Source: Sternotherus odoratus (taxonomy: Eukaryota > Chordata > Testudines > Kinosternidae). Taken from it: a stretch of 64,000 nucleotides of DNA. The stretch is taken from positions 96,960,054 to 97,024,053 of the forward strand of contig JAVMKO010000003.1 of the NCBI GenBank assembly GCA_032164245.1, read 5' to 3'. The notes under the pieces were generated by a model. It ran no database searches, was not told the origin of the DNA, and worked only from the letters and a program-made list of their open reading frames with translations. Shown here piece after piece: positions 45,237 to 55,635 of the stretch (positions within the stretch are counted from its first letter, which is position 1; the number at the start of each line of letters is the position of its first letter). The translations under genes were made by a program, and so were the position numbers.

Positions 45237-45314
45237 ACTATTATAATGGATACGTTGGGCCTGATTTGCTCTGTCCACACCATGGTAAAGGCCCAGTGTA
45301 TCCATTATAATAGT
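45237..45314. repeat. Long imperfect hairpin, 26-nt arms
   Basis: The arms 45237-45262 and 45289-45314 pair at 24 of 26 positions (actattataatggatac...), with a 26-nt loop holding 'gatttgctctgtcc'. Confidence 0.9.
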
Positions 45315-45556
45315 TCAACAGGAGAGGAGGTCACTGAGGCTAAGTTCCTCATGGTGTCGGTGTTTAGGACACTATGTTTCTCTCAGGTGGCTGGTGAAGA
45401 TGTCCATATTCCGTAATGTAATGTTCAATCTCCGTAATGTATCCCTTTGCAGCTCTCCAGTGCTTGTTCTCTTTCTATCCTCTTTCTCTCTCTACCTTTC
45501 CCCTGATCTCTCTCAGCTGGGCTGCAGGTTGTGTCTAGTAATAGTGCCTGATACTC

Positions 45557-45632
45557 ATCTGGTCCTGAAGCCTTTCCCCCCAGCCCCCAGTTCATCACTA
45601 GCTGCCAGGGAGAGCTCATTTAGACTTTGCTT
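45557..45632. repeat. 76-bp direct repeat, outer copy
   Basis: Identical to 46372-46447 at 75 of 76 positions (one T/C difference), starting atctggtcctgaagcctttc. Confidence 0.95.
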
Positions 45633-46371
45633 CAGACTATCTTTCTGATTACAGTGTTTGATTTTTCTTCAAAGAGTGTCTCCTGCATGCCAGGGGATGT
45701 TCAATATATGAACTCTCTCCATAAAATGCATCCTTCCTCTAGGTCAGTGTGTCTCAGTCTTCAGGTTCATGACTCATTATTCTAAGTCAAAAATATTCAT
45801 GCCCCCCTTACATTTACTATAAAAAATAAGAGTAACCAATGCCTATGATGATGATGCTAAGTATATATAATTTGTGGGTATCTGTGTTTTGAGAGGTTTG
45901 CTATCTGGCTGGTTTTTGTACTGCCTTGCCGGTTGCCAGTAAAAAGATCAATGTTCTGGGTTTTTTTTTCCACCTGGGACCAATGTTCCCTGATGGTGCA
46001 GCAATCTTGTAAAAACCACAAACTCACGTGGCTGGGAGCGCAGATTCTGCTGTGTGGGCCAGGCCTTCAACTTGCTCAACTCACAGCAGTTCCTCTCGGC
46101 ACCGGGAATCAAGACAAACACACCGCTCACCAGCAGGGGAGCAATAAAGAGGAGGGGTAGGGGAAAGGCAGGGATCCTGGGAGGAGACAGTAGGGGGCTC
46201 CTTTGAGAGCTGAAGGGGGAAAGGCAGGGGCTCCTCTGTGTCCAGGTAATCTGGCAAGGAGGTGGGAGGGCATTCAAGTGATTCATCACTCAACCTCAGC
46301 CAAAATCTATCACTTGGGCAACACAGCTGTTTGCTGGATACCTAGCTAGATTAGGTGTGAATGTAAATACA

Positions 46372-46447
46372 ATCTGGTCCTGAAGCCTTTCCCCCCAGCC
46401 CCCAGCTCATCACTAGCTGCCAGGGAGAGCTCATTTAGACTTTGCTT
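46372..46447. repeat. 76-bp direct repeat, inner copy
   Basis: Second copy of 45557-45632, in the same orientation, 815 bp downstream and inside the probable hAT element. Confidence 0.95.
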
Positions 46448-46584
46448 ACAAATCATAATTTGAAATGATTAGGTTGGCCAACATCACCAAAATGAATGCA
46501 CTGACGTTGTCATAAAAAACAACATCTGTATAAGGAAGCTAGTCTAAGTTCATACTTTTCAAATCTATTCTACTTTTTCAGATA

Positions 46585-46947
46585 CAGTAAAACCTCGATT
46601 TAACGGACCTCGATTTAATGGACTTCGGATGCAACGGACAAAATTTCTGATCCATATCAGACCGCGACCCCTCCCTGCTGCTGCCCCGGTCCCCTTCGCT
46701 GGCGGCCGTCTGCTGACTCCCGGCTGCTGCCCGGGTCCCGGCAGCAGGTGGGCTGGCTGGCTGCCAGCTCCTGGCTGCCGCCTGGGTCCTGGCGGCGGGC
46801 GGGCTGCGGAGATGCCGCCCTGACCCTGTGGCGGGTGGGCTGCTGCTCCGGCAGCTCTTTTTTTTTTTTTTTTTTTAAAATAACGGACTTTTTGATTTAA
46901 CGGACACCCCCTCGCCCGAATTAGTCCGTTAAATGGAGGTTTTACTG
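46585..46947. mobile_element. Tigger-like (pogo) MITE, 363 bp, TA target site
   Basis: The ends CAGTAAAACCTCGATTTAAC and (reversed) CAGTAAAACCTCCATTTAAC differ at one base. TA flanks at 46583-46584 and 46948-46949. The interior is GC-rich ('ctggctgccgcc' variants) and carries a 19-T run at about 46858. Confidence 0.95.
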
Positions 46948-47320
46948 TACATGTATTTTATCGTACACTTTATATGCTTTTAAAGTGTGTATTAATGTTT
47001 CAATTTCAATTCAGATTTCCAAACAATCACTAAACTGGCAACACTGCATGTAACTAGTTCACAAAAATAGGGGAGCCTGTTGGGGAAATTTGGGGGAGGG
47101 TGGTATAGGGAAATTCCTGGCACCCACAGAGTCAGTGCCTTTCGGTGGCTGGTTTCTCTGCATTTCAGAGGTGGCAGCCCTTGAGGGTGACAGAAAAGAC
47201 ATCACCTTGCAGGATAAGGGTGGGTGGAGAGTGAGATTTTATTTGCTTTTAGATGGCAATAACATTTTCAACTACTTGTGCCCGTCTCTGTAGTCACAAC
47301 TCACTGATTGAGAAACACTG

Positions 47321-47989
47321 ATCGAACTGGTTACTAGTTTTTCTGTTTAGTGTCTCTCTTGTAGTGATTAGATATCTGTTGGATTTCTCTCCTACAGGAT
47401 AACCTGAAATATGGCATAAATGCCAATAGCAAGAATGAAATGCTTGGCATTACATCAAGCTCTTGCAGAGAAACCTGCTTTCAACAGTGACAGGTGTAAA
47501 GCAATCAGCTTGCGAGGTTCCTGTGATGTCTTCTGTCAAAGTAAATTCAGCAAAACAAATCCCTCAGAAAGCTTTCCATGGAGTCTTCCCACAAGCAAAG
47601 GTAAAAAGCACCTTTCACAGAACTTCAGGTAGCTGCTAAAGTACAATTGTGCAATTACTGAATGGGAAAAGTGAGAAATGAGAACATTTTGCTACCTGGC
47701 TAAGTACTTGCATATCAAACAATTAAAGTCCAATGATATTTGTTTTGCTTTTACTAATGTACTCTGTCAAACAGTGAGAAAATAATAGTATGAAAAATAT
47801 TGAAAATAAGTGATTAGAAGGAAAACTGCTTCCTGCCCTCACACTCCCCCCACCCCTCAAAAAGCCACAATGGTCTCCTGAAATGTCTAGCTTTTCTTAT
47901 TTTTCCCTTCAGTGGCATAACAAGAGTAGATACCAGCCCTGGATTTTTTTTGTAATGGCAGAAGAAAAAATTGGTGACAAGACACCGTA
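47321..47989. other. Intergenic, nothing recognised
   Basis: No repeat or exon was identified. Confidence 0.4.
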
Positions 47990-47994
47990 TGTGT

Positions 47995-48444
47995 TGTGGC
48001 AGGGTGCTGGCCAGGAGTGTCTGAGCCAGCCCTGCGGGCCCTTTAAGAAGGAGCAGAAGCCTGCAAACCTCCCCTTGCAGAGAAGCCTAATTAGCCACCT
48101 GGGCTGCAGAGGGCTCAGGCTTGGTGAGTTGCACCTGGCAGCCTCCCTCAGGGGATAAAAGCCTGCCAGGAAGGAAGCCCAGTGGTGGTGGTGTGGTGGA
48201 GTGTTAGAGAGAAAGAAGGAGACAGAGAAGGTACAGGCAAGGGAGTAAGAGCTGAGGAAAGTAGCTGAGCTAACTATTCCTGAGGTCAGCCTAGTGAGGG
48301 CTGGGCCTGAGCTAACCTGAAGCCTGTAACGCTGTATATTGGTGGTGGGGTTTGCACTGACTGTGAATAAAGAGCACTGTTGGGAGCCACAGAAAAGAGT
48401 CTCCTGCCTGTTTGTGACGGGGGGCGAGAAGGCGATCTGTCACA
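47995..48444 (+). mobile_element. Solo LTR, family L2-A (copy 2), 450 bp
   Basis: Begins TGTGGCAGGGTGCTG, has TATA-like ggggataaaag (48151-48161), AATAAA at 48366-48371 and ends gcgatctgtcaca. The flanks are gtgt on both sides, but the right flank is a TG repeat, so the 4-bp duplication is ambiguous. It shares 'gagcactgttgggagccaca' and 'ggggggcgagaaggcgatct' with the reverse-oriented copy at 36508-36873. Confidence 0.88.
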
Positions 48445-49121
48445 GTGTGTGTGTATGCGAGATATAGGTATTGAGTATGAGTCAGATAATGGTAATCTAA
48501 GTGCTCCTGTTTCCAACAATCTTCTCAAAACTTGCCAGAGATCTATGTCACATTTGCAAATGCAAGTCAGATCAATTTTTGTTCAGGATTCAGTTTCTAG
48601 ACAAGAAGTACTGGCCACGAAGACACACTGTTCCTAATGGTGATGGTTGGCGCATTTCTTAGTGTATCATGAATTTCAAACAAACAAAATCCCACACCTT
48701 AGTAGAAATGTACGATGCAATCTCTCCTCTGTTAGCTCCATCACTTCCACATTATTAAGAAACTATGATACAGCTGTGCCAGAAACAACTGCCAGAAAAT
48801 AACTCCTAACTTTTGAAGCATCCGAGAGGATGAATGCATACTTCAGACTGCTGTAGATCTCCAATGGTGGCTAGTTAACACCAGGAATGCTTTCATTTCT
48901 GTTCTCTCCCTCTAATAAAATAAGATATTAAAAAACCCGAGGTTATTAATCCCTTAAGGACAAATTCTTTTCACCTTAAATTATGGGAGCATCCTGCATT
49001 ACATCAATGGTACCATTGCTGGGATTTAGGCACTAACATGAGCCCTACTTTAAACCACCCAATAGCTTGGAAGCACATTTAGTTTGGGGAAAAGATTGTT
49101 CTGATATATTGAAGAATGAAT
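48445..49121. other. Intergenic, nothing recognised
   Basis: Starts with a short TG run. No gene was seen. Confidence 0.4.
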
Positions 49122-50640
49122 CATAGAAGCATAGGGCTGGAATGGACCTCAAAGTAATCAATTCCAGCCCCTGAACTGAGAGAGGACCAAGTAAACCTAG
49201 ACCATTCCTGACAGGCATTTGTCCAACCTGTTCTTAAAAACTTCCAGTGATTGGGATTCCACAAGATCCCTTGGAAGCCTGTTCCAGAGCTTATAGATAG
49301 AAAAAAATTATTAATATCTAACCTAAATCTCCCTTGCAGTAGGTTAAGCACATTACTTCTTGTGATCAATTGTTCTTCATAACAGCCCTTGAAATATGTG
49401 AAGACTGTTGTCAGGTTCCCTCCTCAGTCTTCTTTTCTCAAGACTAAACATGCCCAGTTTTTTTAACCTTCCTAGGTCATGATTTTTAAATTGTCATGAT
49501 TTTTGTTGCTCTCCTATGGACGTGCTCCAATGTATTCATATCTTTCCTAAAGTGTGGTGCCTAGAATTGGACACGGTACTCCAGCTGAGGCCTCACCAGT
49601 GTTAAGTAGAGTGGGACAATTACCTCCCATTTCTTAAATACAACACTCCTCTTAATACAACCCAAGATGATATTCACCTTTTTCATAACTGTATCACATA
49701 GTTTTCTCATGTTCAATTTGTGATCTACTATAATTCCCAGAACTTTTTCAACAGTGCTACTGTTAACCAGGAATAATCTCTACTTATATCTTGTCCGTGG
49801 TTAACCGGATGTGCCCTAGGTTCCACACCTTAAAGCCCCACCCACCAGCTTCATTCCCCAATCCGCATCTATCATTGGTGAGAAACTACAGACAGGTCTA
49901 ACTATGAAACAGATTGATTTATTTAACAGTAATTAATAGGACTGCACAATGAAACAGTCCACAAAGGGTATTCAGATACAGGTTGGCTTAACAAAATGAC
50001 GTGAAGACAAGGTCCCAAACCCACAAAATAAGGGAATTCACCACAGGTAAGGTACAGCCATACACCAGCTTCAGAGGTATGGACCCATGACAATGGACTT
50101 CATGCACCAGGAACACAGGGTAAGGCATGAACTGATTAGGAATCCTGATTGTTGAATCCAGACCAATTCTCCAATTTGTCTAGATCATTTTGAATTCTAA
50201 TCCTATTTTCCAAAGTACTTGCAACCTCTCCCAGCTTGGTGTCATCTGAAAAAATTTAAAAGGGTACTCTCCACTCCATGATCCAAGACATTCATGAAAA
50301 TATTGATTAGTACCAGACTCAGACCAGACCCTGTGGGACTTCACTAGATGCACCCTCCCAGTCTGACAGCAAAGCATTACTAACTGGTTAAATGACCCTA
50401 CTCAAATAGTTGTGTACCTACCTAATTTCATCTAGACCACATTTCCATAATTTGCTTATGAGAATGTCATATGGGACTGTGTCAAGATATATCACATGTA
50501 CTGCTTCCCACCTATCCACTAGGTCAGCAACCCAATCAAAGAAGGAAATTAGCTTGGTTTGGGTGATTTGTTCTTGATTTGTTCTGGGCCATTTCACTCC
50601 AGAGATATCTCTACTTGCTCACTTAGGGCTGCTGTGATCA
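49122..50640 (-). mobile_element. CR1 LINE 3' half, interrupted by an insertion
   Basis: Antisense order: 'atcatagaagcatagggctg', 'acaagatcccttggaagcct', 'ggtactccagctgaggcctc', 'gggacaattacctcccattt' to about 49790. It resumes at about 50150 with 'gaccaattctccaatttgtc', 'tagatcattttgaattctaa', 'ctcccagcttggtgtcatct', 'gaccctgtgggacttcacta' and 'aagatatatcacatgtactg'. No intact reverse-transcriptase frame remains. Confidence 0.9.
49790..50150. mobile_element. Unidentified ~360-bp insertion inside CR1
   Basis: Unrelated to CR1 and located between two CR1 segments that would otherwise be contiguous. It begins near 'tgtccgtggttaaccgg' and contains 'gattgatttatttaacagta'. It could be a solo LTR on the minus strand (AATAAAT), but no target-site duplication was found. 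Confidence 0.5.
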
Positions 50641-52190
50641 GGGGCACAAACTGGATTTAACAGGCCACAGGATCTGGCCCTTTATACGGGAATGAATGGC
50701 CTAATATTTCTGGTGAAAAAGGAAAAAGAAAATCTTAGGTACTATATATATTCTCCCTATTTGACTATAATGTTACACTTTTATGTTACAATCATATCTA
50801 TTTGAATTCGCATGTGATTCATTAACAAGAGTCAAGTCCTGTACTTGATACCCCAGCTGCTCAGAAGACACCCTATAAGTCAAAAAAAGAATTAACTTTG
50901 GAGCAATCTGTAAACTTATATTAGTATTGGCAGTTAGCAAAAGATAACAGCAAAAAATAAGGTGCATCTGCCAAGTTCACCCACTTGCTCAGGAAGTCAT
51001 CAAAACAGGTCTGCCGGGCAGAGCTCCTTCCAGGCAGCAGAGAATGAATTAAGCCTTGTCTTAGCTGTTAATAATGCCAAATTTCTGATGGGGAAAAATT
51101 GTGTTTAACTTGTAAACCTGAAGAGAGTTATCAAATTATCTTTGAGCTTTCCTAGAAAAGGATCTATTATTCTTTATTTTATAACCTAGCTGCCAAGCAC
51201 CTGAAGTATGACAAAATATGTAGTTATATCTTTGATCTTCTGTTACTGCATCTAGTTCCCTTCAGGTTGTTCACTTCTTCCCCTGCTCAGAATGGTTCTT
51301 GCCAGCAGTTTTTGTGAAGGTACTAGTAGTTTATTATGTTAGCACCCAAAGGGCTCTGTTTGGATCAGGCTCCATTGTGCTGTATGCTGTACAAACACCA
51401 AAAAGAGAGTCTCTGCCCTGAAGGACTTACAGTCTAAAGACACAGACAGATGAAAGGCCTGGGGATGCCACATACAAGCAAATGAGATTATTGATGAATT
51501 GGCACAACTTTGGTAGTTACATTGTAGGGTGTTTTTGTTTTTTAAATTAGCGCTAGAGGAAGGAAGCAGGAAAAGGAGAGAATGGGAAGAGGAATACTCA
51601 GTTATCACCTGTCCACCCATGACAGGTGCATGTCCCCAACCACAGCACCCTGGGCAATCGCCCACATGTAAGGCCAACCCTGTTCACCCCAAAGTGATAA
51701 CCCCCCCCATGACATCCTCACTTCTGCATTGGTGGTGTTGCTGCCTTCTGAGTTTGGTGCCCAGCCAGGAGCACTGCTCTGCAGCTGCCCAGCGCAGAAA
51801 TAAAGGTGGCAATACCACAACCCTCCTACAATAGCCAGATTTCATGGGGGAGACCAGATTTCCTGGTCCATGACACTTTTTTCACAGCTGTAAATGTGAA
51901 AGGGTCCTACTTATGGTAGTTTTGGGGGTTGACAGTTCATGTCAAGGCATTCACAGTGGAGGGCCCAGAGTTGTTTTCTTCCCATGGTTCACCAGAGCTC
52001 AATTTTGGCAAGTTTTAAGGCACATTTTACAATGTATGTTTGATTAAGCTTTTGATTGACATATGGATCAGTTTAATAACTGGGATTAGATTTTATGACA
52101 TTGTGTCACAGTGCAGGGGATTCTGTTCATACAAATTTATAATGTAAAGTCTGTTATTCTGCTATTTGATCAATGACTATTTTTAATTAT
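50641..52190. other. Intergenic; MIR/L2-type repeat at about 51305-51450
   Basis: 'ccattgtgctgtatgctgta', 'tctctgccctgaaggactta' and 'cagtctaaagacacagacag' repeat the family at 541 and 9105. The rest is unassigned. Confidence 0.5.
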
Positions 52191-52194
52191 AGAA

Positions 52195-52735
52195 GGCATC
52201 CCACATTTTGAAGCTTATGGCTGCTGGAATACTGTGTCCAGTTCTGGTGCCCACAATTCAAGAAGGTTGTTGATATATTGGAGAGAGTTCAGAGAAGAGC
52301 CAGAAGAACGACTTGGAATAGAAAACATGTCTTATAGTGACAGACTCAAAGAGCTCAATTTATTTAGCTTAACAAAGAGAAGATTAAGGGGTGATTTGAT
52401 TACAGTCTATAAGTATCTACCTGGGGAACAAACATTTAATAATGGGCTCTACAGTCTAGTAGAGAAAAGCATAATACGATCCAATGGCTGAAAGCTGAAG
52501 CTAGACAAATTCAGTCTGAAAATAAGGTGCATTTTTTTAATGGTGAGAGTAATTAACCATTGGAACAATTTACCAATGGTGGTGGTGGATTCTCCATCAC
52601 TGGCAATTTTAAAATCAAGATTGGATGTTTTTATAAAGAATATGCTGTAAGAATTATTTTGGGGAAGTTCTCTGGCTTTTATTATACAGGTCAGACTAGA
52701 TGATCACAATGGTCCCCTGGAATCTATGAATTCCC
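52195..52735 (+). mobile_element. CR1 LINE 3' region with readable reverse-transcriptase C-terminal fragment
   Basis: The frame 52234-52491 contains SYSDRLKELNLFSLTKRRLRGD, typical of the CR1 ORF2 C-terminus. It is followed by the 3' untranslated region ending 'gatgatcacaatggtcccct' and 'ggaatctatgaattcc'. Truncated and inactive. Confidence 0.9.
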
Positions 52736-53147
52736 CAACTCTAGGATAACAGCCTTCTTTTGCTGCCACCTAATGAAGTGAGTCCTATATCTGATGTGGC
52801 AGCAGTCAGTGTTGAAGGTTTAGCACTCAGACCTTGCAGCTGATGCCTGATGTGAGGGGTGTAAAAGTTGAACACGATTTAATTGGTGCTTACCTTTCTG
52901 TGTGAATGTTTTTTAAAGAAAAAAACCCCTAGGAATCTCATACAAAAATAATGTTAAAAGAAGTTAATTTGGCTGCAAAGTCAGGTGAAAAGTTAGGAAA
53001 GGCCAGATTGCTCAACAGGGGCGCAATTTCAGATTTTGGTGTGGGGCGGGGCAACTTTAACCGTGATTCCAGGGACTATTTAGGCATCTAAAAACACTAG
53101 GTTTTTTTTGCAGATAACAACTTAGAAATTAGCTGACAGGAGCACTG
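52736..53147. other. Intergenic, nothing recognised
   Basis: No repeat or exon was identified. Confidence 0.4.
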
Positions 53148-53149
53148 TG

Positions 53150-53785
53150 TCTGTTAGGGCAGACTCAGTTTCCCTTGCTCCTTCTCCCCATGTATTCTTC
53201 CTCACCAGCAATCACATAGTTAAACCCCCAAGAGTTGTAAAGCATTCGCTTGAGTCTTAGAGGCTCAGTGAAATATTGCTTTGACACCCGGTTGTTGTGG
53301 TAACCTTCTCAGGCCCTGGAATGTAACCTTGTCTCAGACAATAAGCAGTCTGTAAACCCATGCTAGATGAGGTGGTTGTATCTCCAGATTGCATTATATG
53401 TATGTAGCGACTTTGCTAGAGAACAAATAGACTCTTATTCATAAGCTTGTTGGCATCATGTAAGCTTTCTCAAGGTCCCCACACCAGGTGCCTCAAGAGG
53501 GCACTGACCTAGGACTGATGTCAGGGTTTGCTGATGCGCATGCTTCAAGTAGGTCTTTCCCTCCCTCCACCCATTCCCCCTCCCCTTTGAATATACTCTA
53601 TAAAAGTCTGCTTGGTACTGATAATAAACGGAGCTGCTGCCAACCCCCTTTCTGGACCGAGAGGAGGGTGCTTCAGTTTCCCCTTTGATCAAAGTTGAGT
53701 TGTGTGTTTCTTCAATGGTCTCTGACAGCTTGTGAGCTCCTTGCCTCAACGCCGCCACTACAATCCGGAGTGTACGGTAAGGAGG
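53150..53785 (+). mobile_element. Probable solo LTR (third family)
   Basis: Starts near TGTTAGGGCAGACTCAG, has a strong TATA box tataaaag at 53599-53606 and AATAAA at 53623-53628, then a GC-richer tail ending near 'ccgccactaca'. TATA and polyadenylation signal are only about 20 bp apart, implying a very short R. Exact ends and target-site duplication were not found, and no internal region follows. Confidence 0.65.
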
Positions 53786-53789
53786 AGAG

Positions 53790-55305
53790 ACGCGCCATTA
53801 ATTTTCCCCTGACATGTCTAATTCCTATATAAAGAAAGAAAAGTAAATAAATATTAGATCCACACAGCTCTAATACTAACATGTTCTGACATCTTGTGTC
53901 GACTCCCTTAAGGGACACAAGTTAGGTTTAAAATGTTAATGTATATTCTTTGTTACTAACTCTTGAATACAACAATTGAAATAACTGTAGAAATATGTAG
54001 ATTACTTTCTATCACTTTGCAGTTCACCAAAGCTTGGAACAGATTGTTTAATGTTTGGAAACATCTTACTAGGGCAAGCCCCCATGAGTTTATTCTGCAC
54101 CTGCATGGGACTCTACCAATAATAGACTAGAAACTGACTTTAAACAGGAGTGAAACTGACAGTTTCAAGTTACTTTCACAGGATTGCCAACCTCAAATGT
54201 TGAAAAATAATGAATCAGGCTCACCAAAAATCAAGAGATTTGCATTAAAATCATGAGATTATGTAAAATAGATTTGGTGTTTTTATTTGCCTTCTGCCTT
54301 TTGAGCTTTGAAGGTGCGTTGGGATTACATTTTGAAGCTTTCGCCACAGCCACGAGGGCTAAAAACTTCATTTTTCTTTAAGAAATCATCACATATTCAC
54401 TTGGCTCCAGGAGCTGGGATTTTAAGGAAAACAAAAATGATCATGACAACACTGCTTTCACTTGTTTAAAGGCTATTTACTTTCCAGGAGGCTTTTAAAC
54501 ACAGCACTGCAGTGACTGAGTTGCAGTTTTCACAGGAGAATATTTAAAACCAAACACCAAGAAAATTCCACATTTAAAAGTTGAGATAAAATTTGAGACT
54601 ACTAAGGTATATCAGGCCTCTGCAGGCAAGAAAGGAAAATAAACAGGCACAGGAGTTCTGGGCAGCTCTTCCTCTTGAAAGAAAGTTGGAGGATCAAATC
54701 TTCTAGTCCTTAATCAAGTATAACTTCTATTGCCATTGCTGCCTCCAGTAATAGATATTAATATCACAGTGAACGTGCTCAGTAACTATACACTTCATAC
54801 ATAAATATCTGAGCCATCTTATCCAGGGCTACACATCTTTTACACTTTGGCTCAGGAACTACATTTTCTGGCATATTCTGAACAGTGCTGATTACACAGA
54901 TGGTGAATAATACAAATAATGACAACAATAGTCAACTTCATGGACTCTGTGGATACAATTTCTGTTCTTTGTTCTGGATTTGGCCTGAAATCCAAAGAAT
55001 TTGAGGCATAAACACATCTGATACTTGTCTGACACTTTCTCATTCCTTCCTTTTCTCAAACAAAGATTAAAAATGACACCCCCCCCAAAAAAAGGTTTTC
55101 AGTTAAAATCTAGAACTGCACAGCAGGCATTACTCTACAACCAGCCTGGGTCAGAATCTGTCACCCCTTAGGGGCTAAGTGATCTTCTTTCATCTGATTC
55201 TCATTTTCATTCTTTCTTTCAGCATCCTTCCTGACCTTTGTGCTGATTGTCATACTGTCAAACATGACATCCTTCCCACTCACCAGGGACCAATTGCTGG
55301 AGTCT
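53790..55305. other. Intergenic, nothing recognised
   Basis: A/T-rich, with no domain-bearing ORF and no repeat I can name. Confidence 0.45.
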
Positions 55306-55307
55306 CA

Positions 55308-55612
55308 AGGCTGGTCTTCACTGGGAGGGAAAGAGGGGAGATTGACTGCAGATACGCAACTTCAGCTACGTGAATTATGTAGCTGAAGTTTGTGTATCTG
55401 CAGACGACTTACCTGCCATCCTCACGTCGGCGGCAGTCGGTGGCGCGCTCCCCCGTCGACTCCAGCTTGCGCCTCGCGGCAAGCTGGAGTTACAGAGTCA
55501 ACGGGGGCACCGCGGGCGATCGATTTCTCGCATCTTAACGAAACGCGAGAAATCGATTGCTAAAGAATCGATCAGTACTCGCCGATCCGGCGGGTACTGA
55601 AGACGTACCCAA
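55308..55612 (-). mobile_element. MITE copy C of the 'gataaatcga' family
   Basis: The ends 'ctggtcttcactggg' and 'gggtactgaagacgtaccc' bound the copy. Inside are two near-perfect inverted repeats, one around 'atacgcaacttcagctacgt' and one around 'gatttctcgcatc'. 'gtcgactccagcttgcgcc' is shared with copy D. Confidence 0.8.
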
Positions 55613-55635
55613 AGAGCCTCTTTTTTGCAGCATAC

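Larger units (their letters stand above)
45745..47320. mobile_element. Probable hAT (Charlie-like) element, ~1.58 kb
   Basis: The left end CAGTGTGTCTCAGTC and the reversed right end CAGTGTTTCTCAATC agree at 13 of 15. The flanking octamers ctctaggt and atcgaact do not match, so the boundaries are tentative. The element contains the inner copy of a 76-bp repeat (46372-46447) and a nested Tigger-like MITE (46585-46947). No transposase frame was seen. Confidence 0.55.

Noticed and set aside
52234..52491. Independent small protein gene
   Set aside because: The product is the C-terminus of a CR1 reverse transcriptase in a truncated copy.
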